Source: Sinomonas cellulolyticus (GTDB lineage: Bacteria > Actinomycetota > Actinomycetes > Actinomycetales > Micrococcaceae). From it: a DNA stretch of 64,000 bases. Below the pieces are notes generated by a model. That model was not told where the DNA came from, searched no databases, and saw only the letters and a program-made list of their open reading frames with translations. Where the stretch lies: the NCBI RefSeq assembly GCF_014656475.1, contig NZ_BNCM01000007.1, forward strand, positions 124,001 to 188,000, written 5' to 3'. The position numbers were made by a program, and so were the translations under genes. This document shows, piece by piece, positions 51,438 to 58,203 of this stretch (its first letter is position 1; each line of letters starts with the position of its first letter).

Positions 51438-52074
51438 TGCGCGGCGCCTCGGCGAGGTTCGCGGTGAGCTCCTCCGCGGTCTGGCGGCCCGCGGCGTATG
51501 CGGGGCGGTCGCGCTCGACCCGCCAGCTCTCCGCGAGCGGCCCGACGTTGACCGTGTCGAAGCCGAACTCGTCGTAGAGGCGCCTCACAAGATCAGCGGC
51601 CTCGGGGAAGTCGCTCGCGGTAGCGAGGGCACGGCGGCCAGGGGTGCCAGCGGGTTGGCCGTCGGTCGTGATGTCCGTGTAGCGGATGTGGTTGAAGCCC
51701 TTGGCGACCTTGGACGTCGGCAGGTGCTCCTGGAGGAGCCCGGACGTGGTGGCCCGCCCTTCGTCGAGGACGGCAATGTGCCCGTCGCGCTCCCAGTAGT
51801 AGTTGTTCGTGTCGATCACGATCTTGCCCGCGAGCGGCTCGACCGGGACCTGCTCGAGGTTCTTGAGGGGGATCGTGACGACCGCGAAGTCCCCGGCCGT
51901 GGCGGCCTCGTCCGCGCTCGCGGCCCTGGCCCGCGGACCGAGTTCGGCGACGAGTCCTGCGAGGGTCTCCGGTCCGCGGGAATTGCTGATCACGACGTCA
52001 TAGCCGACCTCGACGGCCTTCCGCGCGATCTGGCTGCCGATGCGTCCTGCTCCGATGATTCCGATCGTTGTCAT
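51430..52074 (-). CDS. NADPH-dependent F420 reductase-like oxidoreductase
   Basis: A 214-residue protein of the F420H2:NADP oxidoreductase (NpdG-like) and NADP-binding family. The Rossmann motif is IGIIGAGRIGSQIARKA, then DFAVVTIPL and VIDTNNYY. The C-terminal part contains KGFNHIRYTDI and an RRALATASDFPEAADLVRRLYDEFGFD segment. Many actinobacterial members act on coenzyme F420; Micrococcaceae also use them with NADPH only, so the cofactor is uncertain. GGGTGGC precedes ATG 52074. Confidence 0.85.
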   Translation of the reverse strand: MTTIGIIGAGRIGSQIARKAVEVGYDVVISNSRGPETLAGLVAELGPRARAASADEAATAGDFAVVTIPLKNLEQVPVEPLAGKIVIDTNNYYWERDGHIAVLDEGRATTSGLLQEHLPTSKVAKGFNHIRYTDITTDGQPAGTPGRRALATASDFPEAADLVRRLYDEFGFDTVNVGPLAESWRVERDRPAYAAGRQTAEELTANLAEAPRTI

Positions 52075-52127
52075 GCCACCCGCAACCAGCAGTACCGCGC
52101 CGCGTATTCCTTGAGGCGACGTGACGG

Positions 52128-52151
52128 ACGACGGCGAGCGCTCGCCGTCGT
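52128..52151. repeat. 24-bp perfect palindrome between divergent genes
   Basis: ACGACGGCGAGC directly followed by its reverse complement GCTCGCCGTCGT. It resembles the arm of the proC terminator. It lies between the divergent reductase and UDGb genes, where a terminator for either is not expected. Confidence 0.6.
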
Positions 52152-52165
52152 GCGAGGCGCTCGCC

Positions 52166-52171
52166 TACGGT
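52166..52171 (+). promoter_or_regulatory. -10 box of the UDGb gene (leaderless type)
   Basis: TACGGT, 6 nt before ATG 52178. Confidence 0.45.
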
Positions 52172-52177
52172 GGTGGC

Positions 52178-53011
52178 ATGCACGCCGAGCCGCACCCCGT
52201 CACGGGAGAGCTGTTCGACTCTCCGGTACCCCCGGGGACCGGCTGGCCCGGTGACCCGGCGACGGCCGCGACTCCCGTGGCGCGCACCGCAGTGGAGGTC
52301 GCCCGGCTCGCGGCCGCCGCGGCGACCGTGCAGGAGGTCGACGCACTGAGCTCCGTGTGCCGCGCGTGCCCGAGGCTCGTCGCGTGGCGTGAAGGGGTGG
52401 CCACGGGTGGCCGGCGGGCCTCCTTCGCAGACCAGCCCTACTGGGGGCGCCCGGGCCCCTCCTTCGGAGACCCGGCGGCGTCCAGGCTTATCGTCGGGCT
52501 CGCCCCCGCCGCCAACGGGACCAACCGGACCGGACGCATGTTCACCGGCGACCGCTCCGGCGACTGGCTCTACGCCGCGCTGCACCGCACGGGCTACGCG
52601 AACCAGCCCACCTCTGTGGCGGCTGGCGACGGCATGGTGCTGAGGGGGATCCGCATCGTGGCGTCAGTGCGCTGTGCGCCTCCCGAGAACCGCCCGACGC
52701 CTGCCGAGCTCGCCACGTGCGGGCAGTGGCTCGACCGGGACCTGGCCCTGACCGCGGCCGCGGCCACGGGCCTCGAGGCAGTCCTCGCCCTCGGCGGTGT
52801 GGCTTGGAACGCGGTGCTCGCCGCCGGCCGCCGGCTCGGGTGGGCCGTGCCGCGGCCCAAGCCCGTGTTCGGGCACGCGGCCGAGGCGTTCCTCGGCCTC
52901 CCCGAGGGCGGGGCGGTGCGCCTCGTCGGCAGCTACCACGTGAGCCCCCACAACACCTCCACTCGGCGCCTCACGGAGGAGATGCTCGACGCCGCGCTGC
53001 GCCGGCTCTGA
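52178..53011 (+). CDS. Uracil-DNA glycosylase, family 5 (UDGb type)
   Basis: A 277-residue family-5 uracil-DNA glycosylase. Landmarks are CRACPRLVAWRE with the first Cys pair, GLAPAANGTNRTGRMFTGDRSGDW (the motif with the active-site loop), RCAPPENRPTP with another Cys, and GSYHVSPHNTSTRRLT near the end with the catalytic His. Four Cys (two in the N-terminal part, RCAPP, TCGQW) would bind a [4Fe-4S] cluster. UDGb removes uracil, and often hypoxanthine, from DNA. Start at ATG 52178 with a leaderless -10. Confidence 0.9.
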   Translation: MHAEPHPVTGELFDSPVPPGTGWPGDPATAATPVARTAVEVARLAAAAATVQEVDALSSVCRACPRLVAWREGVATGGRRASFADQPYWGRPGPSFGDPAASRLIVGLAPAANGTNRTGRMFTGDRSGDWLYAALHRTGYANQPTSVAAGDGMVLRGIRIVASVRCAPPENRPTPAELATCGQWLDRDLALTAAAATGLEAVLALGGVAWNAVLAAGRRLGWAVPRPKPVFGHAAEAFLGLPEGGAVRLVGSYHVSPHNTSTRRLTEEMLDAALRRL

Positions 53012-53043
53012 GTCTTCCCGGCGGGAGGGACCCGGAGGGAGCC

Positions 53044-53736
53044 TTACGGTCTGGCGGCGAAGCGCTCCAGCAGGTCCACGTGGCCGGACACGATGAGCAT
53101 GTCGCGGCTGGAGACCTTCGTGTGCGGCTGCGCGTAGGTGAAGTCCTCCCCGGGGCTCTTCACCCCCACGATCGTCACGCCGTACTTGGAGCGGACGGCA
53201 GACTCGGCCAGCGTGAACCCCTGGGTCTCCTTGGGCGGGTACATCTTGACGATGGCGAAGTCGTCGTCGAACTCGATGAAGTCCAGCATGCGCCCGGAGA
53301 CCAGGTGCGCCGCGCGGACGCCGGCGTCCGCCTCGGGGTAGATCACGTGGTGCGCGCCGATGCGGGAGAGGATCTTCCCGTGGGACGGCGTGATCGCCTT
53401 GACCCACGTCTGCTCGATGCCGAGGTCCACGAGGTTCGCGGTGATGAGCACGGAGGACTCGATCGACGTCCCGACACCTACCACGGCGGACTGGAATTCC
53501 TGGGCCCCGAGCTGCCGGAGCGCCTCGATGTTCGTGGCGTCGGCCTGGGCGACATGAGTCAGGGTGCCGGACCACTTCTGGACGAGGTCCATGTCGCGCT
53601 CGATCGCGAGGACCTCCCGGCCCTGCTTCACGAGCTGCTCGGCGGTGGCCGCTCCGAAGCGGCCGAGCCCGATCACGAGGACCGGTGCGCTGGGGTTGGG
53701 ACGCCGGCTGGCCCCGCTGGGTGTGGGATTAGCCAA
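53044..53736 (-). CDS. trkA: TrkA/KtrA-type potassium uptake regulator
   Basis: A 230-residue cytosolic regulator of the Trk/Ktr channel. The N-terminal RCK domain has the NAD/ATP-binding motif VLVIGLGRFGAATAEQL; the C-terminal TrkA_C domain contains VVGVKSPGEDFTY. It sits downstream of trkH. Its TTG start (53736) overlaps the trkH stop, so the two are coupled. The single RCK plus single TrkA_C size is of the KtrA type. Partner and regulator of the TrkH pore. Confidence 0.92.
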   Translation of the reverse strand: MANPTPSGASRRPNPSAPVLVIGLGRFGAATAEQLVKQGREVLAIERDMDLVQKWSGTLTHVAQADATNIEALRQLGAQEFQSAVVGVGTSIESSVLITANLVDLGIEQTWVKAITPSHGKILSRIGAHHVIYPEADAGVRAAHLVSGRMLDFIEFDDDFAIVKMYPPKETQGFTLAESAVRSKYGVTIVGVKSPGEDFTYAQPHTKVSSRDMLIVSGHVDLLERFAARP

Positions 53737-55141
53737 TGATCGGCCTCTCTTCCGGATAGTGGTACAGCTGGATGCGCTGGCGCACGGAGAGACCCGATGC
53801 CAGGGTGATGGTCCCGACGCGTCCGGCGAACATGAGCACGGTCAGGACGTACATGGCGGCGGGGGGAGACTCGGCGCTCAGGCCCGAGCTCAGGCCGACG
53901 GTCGCGAAGGCGGAGAGCACCTCGAACAGGACGCGGTCGAGCGGCTGGGAGGTGATGGCGGACATCAGGAAGCAGCCCACGAGCACGAGGGTCGCTCCCG
54001 CCACGATCACGGAGATCGCGACTCGCAGGGCGCCGTCCGGGATGGTCCTTCCGAAGGCCTTCACATCCGGATCGCCGCGGCCCTCCGCGAGGATCGCGAG
54101 GAACAGCACGGCGAGCGTGGTGACCTTGATGCCGCCCGCGGTCGAGGCCGAGCCTCCGCCCACGAACATGAGGGCATCCGTGAGGATCTGGGTGGTGCCT
54201 TCCATGTGGTTCTGGTCCACGAGGTTGAACCCGCAGGAGCGGGTCATGATGGACGCGAAGACCGCATGGATCATCTTGTCCCCGACGTTCATCGTCCCGA
54301 TCGTGCGCGGGTTGTCCCACTCCATCCACCCCCACAGGACGCCCCCGACGACCACGAGGATTGAGGACACCAGGATGGTGAGCTTGACGTGCAGGCTCCA
54401 CCTCGACCACCTGAGGCCGCCCTGCCGGAGCCCGAGGATCACGGGGAAGCCGAGGGAGCCCACGAAGGCCCCCACGGCGATGGGCACGAGGATCCACAGG
54501 TCCTCCTCGTAGGGGATGATCCCGTCCGAGTGCGGCGTGAACCCCGCGTTGTTGAAGGAGGAAATCGCATAGAAGATGCCGTGCCAGAGGGACTGCCACC
54601 AGCCCTCGCCGAGGGTGAGGAACCGGCCGGTGAGCACGACGGCGAGGGAGCCCTCGATGACCGCAGAGGTCAGGATGACTACGCGCAGGAGTTCGCCGAC
54701 CTCGCCGAGCCTGCTCGAATTGTTCAGTGCCTCCTGTGCGATGAGCTTGCTGCGCAGGCCGAGGCGGCGGCTCACCATGAGCGTCAGGAGCGAGGCGATG
54801 GTGAGCGTCCCGAGTCCGCCGACGAAGACTCCGGCGAGGATCACGAGCTGGCCGAAGAACGTCCAGTGCGTCGCCGTCGAGACTACGGTCAGACCCGTCA
54901 CGCACACCGCAGAGGCTGCAGTGAACACGGCCTCGTGGAGGGGCGTGACCTTCCCGTCCGCTGAGGAGACCGGCAGCGAGAGCAGGAAGGAGAAGACCAC
55001 GATCACGAGGGAGAACGTGAGGACGGCCAGCCGGGCCGGAGACGAGACGGCAAGTCGGTCGATGAAGTCCCGGAGGCCGGTCAGGGGACCGAGGCCCTCG
55101 CGCTCGGGCGCGGGCTGCCATGTCGGCTTGGTCTGGGCCAT
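53729..55141 (-). CDS. trkH: TrkH/KtrB-type potassium transporter
   Basis: A 470-residue pore protein with about ten TM helices and four P-loop units: TAASAVCVTGLTVVST, SSFNNAGF, IMTRSCGFNLVD and SAFATVGLSSG. The conserved Gly in each loop forms the K+ filter. ATG 55141 is used because the family's N-terminus (MAQTKPTW, then the first TM at about 35-55) starts there; the frame is open for 30 more codons without similarity. TrkA is downstream. Confidence 0.93.
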   Translation of the reverse strand: MAQTKPTWQPAPEREGLGPLTGLRDFIDRLAVSSPARLAVLTFSLVIVVFSFLLSLPVSSADGKVTPLHEAVFTAASAVCVTGLTVVSTATHWTFFGQLVILAGVFVGGLGTLTIASLLTLMVSRRLGLRSKLIAQEALNNSSRLGEVGELLRVVILTSAVIEGSLAVVLTGRFLTLGEGWWQSLWHGIFYAISSFNNAGFTPHSDGIIPYEEDLWILVPIAVGAFVGSLGFPVILGLRQGGLRWSRWSLHVKLTILVSSILVVVGGVLWGWMEWDNPRTIGTMNVGDKMIHAVFASIMTRSCGFNLVDQNHMEGTTQILTDALMFVGGGSASTAGGIKVTTLAVLFLAILAEGRGDPDVKAFGRTIPDGALRVAISVIVAGATLVLVGCFLMSAITSQPLDRVLFEVLSAFATVGLSSGLSAESPPAAMYVLTVLMFAGRVGTITLASGLSVRQRIQLYHYPEERPIIG

Positions 55142-55247
55142 GGAGAGAGTGTCCTGTTTGTCCGGGCTGCCCCGCGGTGCCGGGCGGCTTCGTGTCACAG
55201 TAAACCACCAACCAGGGCCCGAGGACCGCACCGCGGTGAGGGTCCGG

Positions 55248-55253
55248 TAGCCT
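55248..55253 (+). promoter_or_regulatory. -10 box of the acuC gene (leaderless type)
   Basis: TAGCCT, 7 nt before ATG 55261. Confidence 0.5.
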
Positions 55254-55260
55254 AGGCCAC

Positions 55261-56499
55261 ATGTCCGAGGGTGCAGCGCAGCAGTCCGGCGGCCCTGCCA
55301 GCGCGATCCGCCGGGTCGAGTACCCGACCGTCGTGGCCTGGGGTGAGTCGATGCTCGACTACAACTTCGGCGAACACCACCCCATGAGCCCGGCGAGGCT
55401 CGATCTGACGGCGAGGCTGTGCGAACAGCTGGGACTCTTCTCCCTGGAGCCTGTCACCCTCGTCGAGCCCCACGTGGCCACCGACGACGAGCTGGCCACC
55501 GTCCATACGCGCGACTACATCGCGGCGGTGCGCCGCGTGAGCGAGAACCCCGACGAACCGGACCCCGCGCGCGGACTGGGCACCGAGGACGACCCCGCGT
55601 TCGCGGGCATGCACGAGGCGAGCGCGCGTCTCGTGGGCGGCTCCCTCGCGGCCGTGGAGGCGATCCTCGCCGGCACCGCCGTGCACGCGGTGAACTTCGC
55701 CGGGGGGATGCACCACGCCGCCGCGGACCACGGCAGCGGATTCTGCATCTACAACGACGCCGCCGCCGGCATCCAGCGGCTCCTTGACCGCGGGGTTGCC
55801 CGCGTGGTCTACATCGACACGGACGCCCACCACGGCGACGGCACCGAGCAGATCTTCTGGGACGAGCCGCGCGTCATGACGATCTCCCTCCACGAGAGCG
55901 GCCTCACGCTCTTCCCCGGTACGGGCTTCCCCACCGAGGTCGGCGGGCAGGGAGCGGAGGGGACGGCCGTGAACGTGGCCCTCCCGGCCGGCACGAGGGA
56001 CGCGGGCTGGCTGCGGGCCTTCCACGCTGTGGTGCCCCAGCTCGTCGAGGCCTTCCGCCCCGAGGTGATCGTGAGCCAGCACGGCTGCGACGCGCACCAC
56101 CTCGACCCCCTGACCAACCTCAAGGTCACCGTCGACGCCCAGCGAGAGGTGGCGCTGTCCATCTCCGCGCTCGCGAGGAGGTTCTGCGAGGGCCGCTGGA
56201 TCGCGACGGGCGGCGGCGGGTACGAGGTGGTCCAAGTGGTCCCGCGGGCGTGGGCCCACCTCGTGGGCGTCTCGGCGGGCCATCCGGTCAGCCTCCACAC
56301 GCCCACACCCCAGCCGTGGCGCGACTACGTGCGGGACGAGTACGGGAAGGACGCGCCCGCCCTCATGGGCGAGGACGCGGACCTCTGGTGGCGCTCGTGG
56401 GAGATCGGCTTCAACCCCAACGATCCGGTGGACCGGGCCGTCATGGCCACCCGCAAGGAGGTCTTCCCGCTCCACGGGCTCGACCCCTGGTTCGACTGA
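55261..56499 (+). CDS. acuC: AcuC-like acetoin utilisation/class I histone-deacetylase-fold protein
   Basis: A 412-residue deacetylase-fold enzyme. Catalytic and metal-binding segments are GGMHHAAADHGSGFCIYND (His-His pair), YIDTDAHHGDGTEQ (Asp, His), SQHGCDAHHLDP (Asp) and ATGGGGYEV. In Bacillus, AcuC deacetylates acetyl-CoA synthetase; the acs gene in this window would be a natural target. This regulatory link is inference. Leaderless ATG start. An ArsR gene follows 18 bp after the stop. Confidence 0.92.
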   Translation: MSEGAAQQSGGPASAIRRVEYPTVVAWGESMLDYNFGEHHPMSPARLDLTARLCEQLGLFSLEPVTLVEPHVATDDELATVHTRDYIAAVRRVSENPDEPDPARGLGTEDDPAFAGMHEASARLVGGSLAAVEAILAGTAVHAVNFAGGMHHAAADHGSGFCIYNDAAAGIQRLLDRGVARVVYIDTDAHHGDGTEQIFWDEPRVMTISLHESGLTLFPGTGFPTEVGGQGAEGTAVNVALPAGTRDAGWLRAFHAVVPQLVEAFRPEVIVSQHGCDAHHLDPLTNLKVTVDAQREVALSISALARRFCEGRWIATGGGGYEVVQVVPRAWAHLVGVSAGHPVSLHTPTPQPWRDYVRDEYGKDAPALMGEDADLWWRSWEIGFNPNDPVDRAVMATRKEVFPLHGLDPWFD

Positions 56500-56505
56500 G
56501 GTGGG

Positions 56506-56511
56506 TAGTCT
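56506..56511 (+). promoter_or_regulatory. -10 box of the arsR-like gene
   Basis: TAGTCT, 6 nt before ATG 56518; the spacer GGAGGC also contains a Shine-Dalgarno-like GGAGG too close for normal use. Confidence 0.4.
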
Positions 56512-56517
56512 GGAGGC

Positions 56518-57066
56518 ATGCTGACTGACATCTTCGCCGTCATCGCGGACCGCACCCGGAGGGACATCCTCCAGGCGCTGCGCTCCGGCGACAAGGCGGT
56601 GGGCGAGCTCGTCGAGGCCCTCTCCGCGAGCCAGCCCACGGTGTCCAAGCACCTCAAGGTCCTGCGCGACGCCGGGCTCGTGACCACGCGCGCCCAGGGC
56701 CAGAAACGGTTCTACGCACTCCGGGTCGAGCCCCTCGCAGAGGTGGGCGGGTGGCTCGCCGGGCTCGCCCAAGAAGAACCGCGCACGACGGCGCCGTCCC
56801 CGACCCCGGCGGACGCCGCACCGCCCGCTGCTGCCCCCGCAGTGCCGGAGCCCGTCCCCGAGGCCACTCCAGAGGCGGCCGCCGACTCCGGCGAGGAGCT
56901 CGCGCTGGTTCCGGCCGGCGTCGTGCGTCTCGACGGCAAGGGCGAGCAGGAGGACACGAGCCGGCCGGCCCAGCTCCAGCGGACTGTCGAGCGCACGGCG
57001 GCGCGGGTCGGTGCCCGCGCCACCGAGATCATGGCGAATCTGCCGAAGTTCGGCCGGCGCAAGTAG
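56518..57066 (+). CDS. ArsR-family regulator with disordered tail
   Basis: A 182-residue protein. Residues 1-80 form an ArsR winged helix: IADRTRRDILQALRSGDKAVGELVEAL, SQPTVSKHLKVLRDAGLV and the RFYALR wing. No metal-binding Cys motif (ELCVCDL) exists, as in non-metal ArsR members. The remaining 100 residues are Pro/Ala/Glu-rich and end in a short basic helix (MANLPKFGRRK). An 18-bp stretch at 56776-56793 in this tail is identical to part of the proC terminator arm. It may be transcribed with acuC. Confidence 0.88.
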   Translation: MLTDIFAVIADRTRRDILQALRSGDKAVGELVEALSASQPTVSKHLKVLRDAGLVTTRAQGQKRFYALRVEPLAEVGGWLAGLAQEEPRTTAPSPTPADAAPPAAAPAVPEPVPEATPEAAADSGEELALVPAGVVRLDGKGEQEDTSRPAQLQRTVERTAARVGARATEIMANLPKFGRRK

Positions 57067-57072
57067 CCGGGT

Positions 57073-58062
57073 TCAGGGGCTCTCGGCAGAGTCCCACCAG
57101 TCCAGGGCGCGATGCGCGTGGAAGGTGAGCCACTTCGAGCGCTCGCCGGGCGGCACGTCGACGTCGAACCAGACCCGGCCGGGGAAGCGGTGCTCCTGAA
57201 GCCACGTCCCGTCCTCGCGCCGCTTGTACCGCACCATCCCGACGGCCTCAGCCAGCCGCGGGTCCGGAGCCGCGCCGTCGTGGAGCGCGGCCTCGCGGAA
57301 GTAGTCGAGGGCGCGCAGCGCGGTGTAGTGCCAGCGGAACGGGTAGGCGAGCACGCCGAACCAGGGCTGGACCAGCTCGCCGGTGGTCTTCCGGCGCAGC
57401 GCCCCGCGGGTGAGGAGGTACTCCTCGCCGGCCTTGCGGGCGGCCCGGAGCGCGTCCGTGCCGGCCGTCCCGTCTCCGCCGGCCTTCTCGTAGGAGAGGA
57501 TGGCCTGCAGCGAGTTCAGGGTCGAGTTGAAGGACGAGCGCACAGAACCGTTGACCCACTCGCAGTTCCAGCCGCCCTCTGCCATCTGGTGGTCCACGAA
57601 CCACTGGGCGAGTCCTGAGACGTCCGCGCCGAGCCATGCGCCGTTGGCGAGGGTTGCCGCGTTGATGCATGCGTCGACCTCGCCGCCCCAGTAGGGCAGT
57701 GTCGGATCGTACTCCCAATGGCTGCTCGCGGCCAGCTTCTGCGCCGTCCCCGTGAGTGCGCTGGCGGGCAGTCCCCAGGTGCGCAGCGTCGTGAGGGTCC
57801 AGGTCGTGGCGGTCCACGGCTGGCCGGCGCCGTCGGCCGCCTCGGGGCCGGCGAAGTCGAAGTGCGCGGGGAAGAATGCGCCGCCGGCCCACTGCCCGTC
57901 CGGGTCCTGGAGGGCCAGAAGCCGTGCGCCGAAGCCCTCGGTCGCGACGCGCTCCCGGGTGGCCTCCCAGACGTCCGGCGGCTCGTGGGCCATGTCCCGC
58001 TCGACCTGCCATTTCAGGGCGGGATCGGACGCGAGGAGCCAGCTGGTCAGGGTTTCCGGCAC
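57073..58062 (-). CDS. Squalene-cyclase/prenyltransferase-fold protein (alpha/alpha toroid)
   Basis: A 329-residue protein with terpene-cyclase-like repeats: LALQDPDGQWAGGAF, PYWGGEVDACINAATLANGAWLG, EGGWNCEW and LKWQVERDM. It is about half the size of squalene-hopene cyclase and lacks the catalytic DxDD acid motif, so it is unlikely to cyclise squalene. Start at GTG 58062, backed by TAGTGT 7 nt upstream. The frame stays open on into the region opposite the NOR gene, but this is antisense and I reject it. Divergent from the NOR operon. Confidence 0.75.
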   Translation of the reverse strand: MPETLTSWLLASDPALKWQVERDMAHEPPDVWEATRERVATEGFGARLLALQDPDGQWAGGAFFPAHFDFAGPEAADGAGQPWTATTWTLTTLRTWGLPASALTGTAQKLAASSHWEYDPTLPYWGGEVDACINAATLANGAWLGADVSGLAQWFVDHQMAEGGWNCEWVNGSVRSSFNSTLNSLQAILSYEKAGGDGTAGTDALRAARKAGEEYLLTRGALRRKTTGELVQPWFGVLAYPFRWHYTALRALDYFREAALHDGAAPDPRLAEAVGMVRYKRREDGTWLQEHRFPGRVWFDVDVPPGERSKWLTFHAHRALDWWDSAESP

Positions 58063-58069
58063 GGCGCCC

Positions 58070-58075
58070 ACACTA
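58070..58075 (-). promoter_or_regulatory. -10 box of the squalene-cyclase-like gene (leaderless type)
   Basis: TAGTGT on the minus strand, 7 nt from GTG 58062. Confidence 0.4.
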
Positions 58076-58112
58076 CGCGCCGGCGGCGTGGGGAAGAAGG
58101 GACCTGGCTCAT

Positions 58113-58165
58113 GACAGGTTCTGTCCGTCCTATTGCAGTAAATTCCGTGCGGGTTTAGGTTCTGT
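58113..58165 (+). promoter_or_regulatory. Candidate regulator sites upstream of the NOR operon
   Basis: AGGTTCTGT occurs at 58116-58124 and again at 58157-58165, 41 bp apart, close to four helical turns. The first lies in a palindrome GACAG-GTT-CTGTC (58113-58125). The area is AT-rich for this genome. A nitric-oxide or redox-responsive regulator could bind. No known NsrR or NorR consensus is an obvious match. Confidence 0.4.
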
Positions 58166-58203
58166 GTCACTTGCACGCGGGGGACCTCATCGGGAGCAGG
58201 CCA

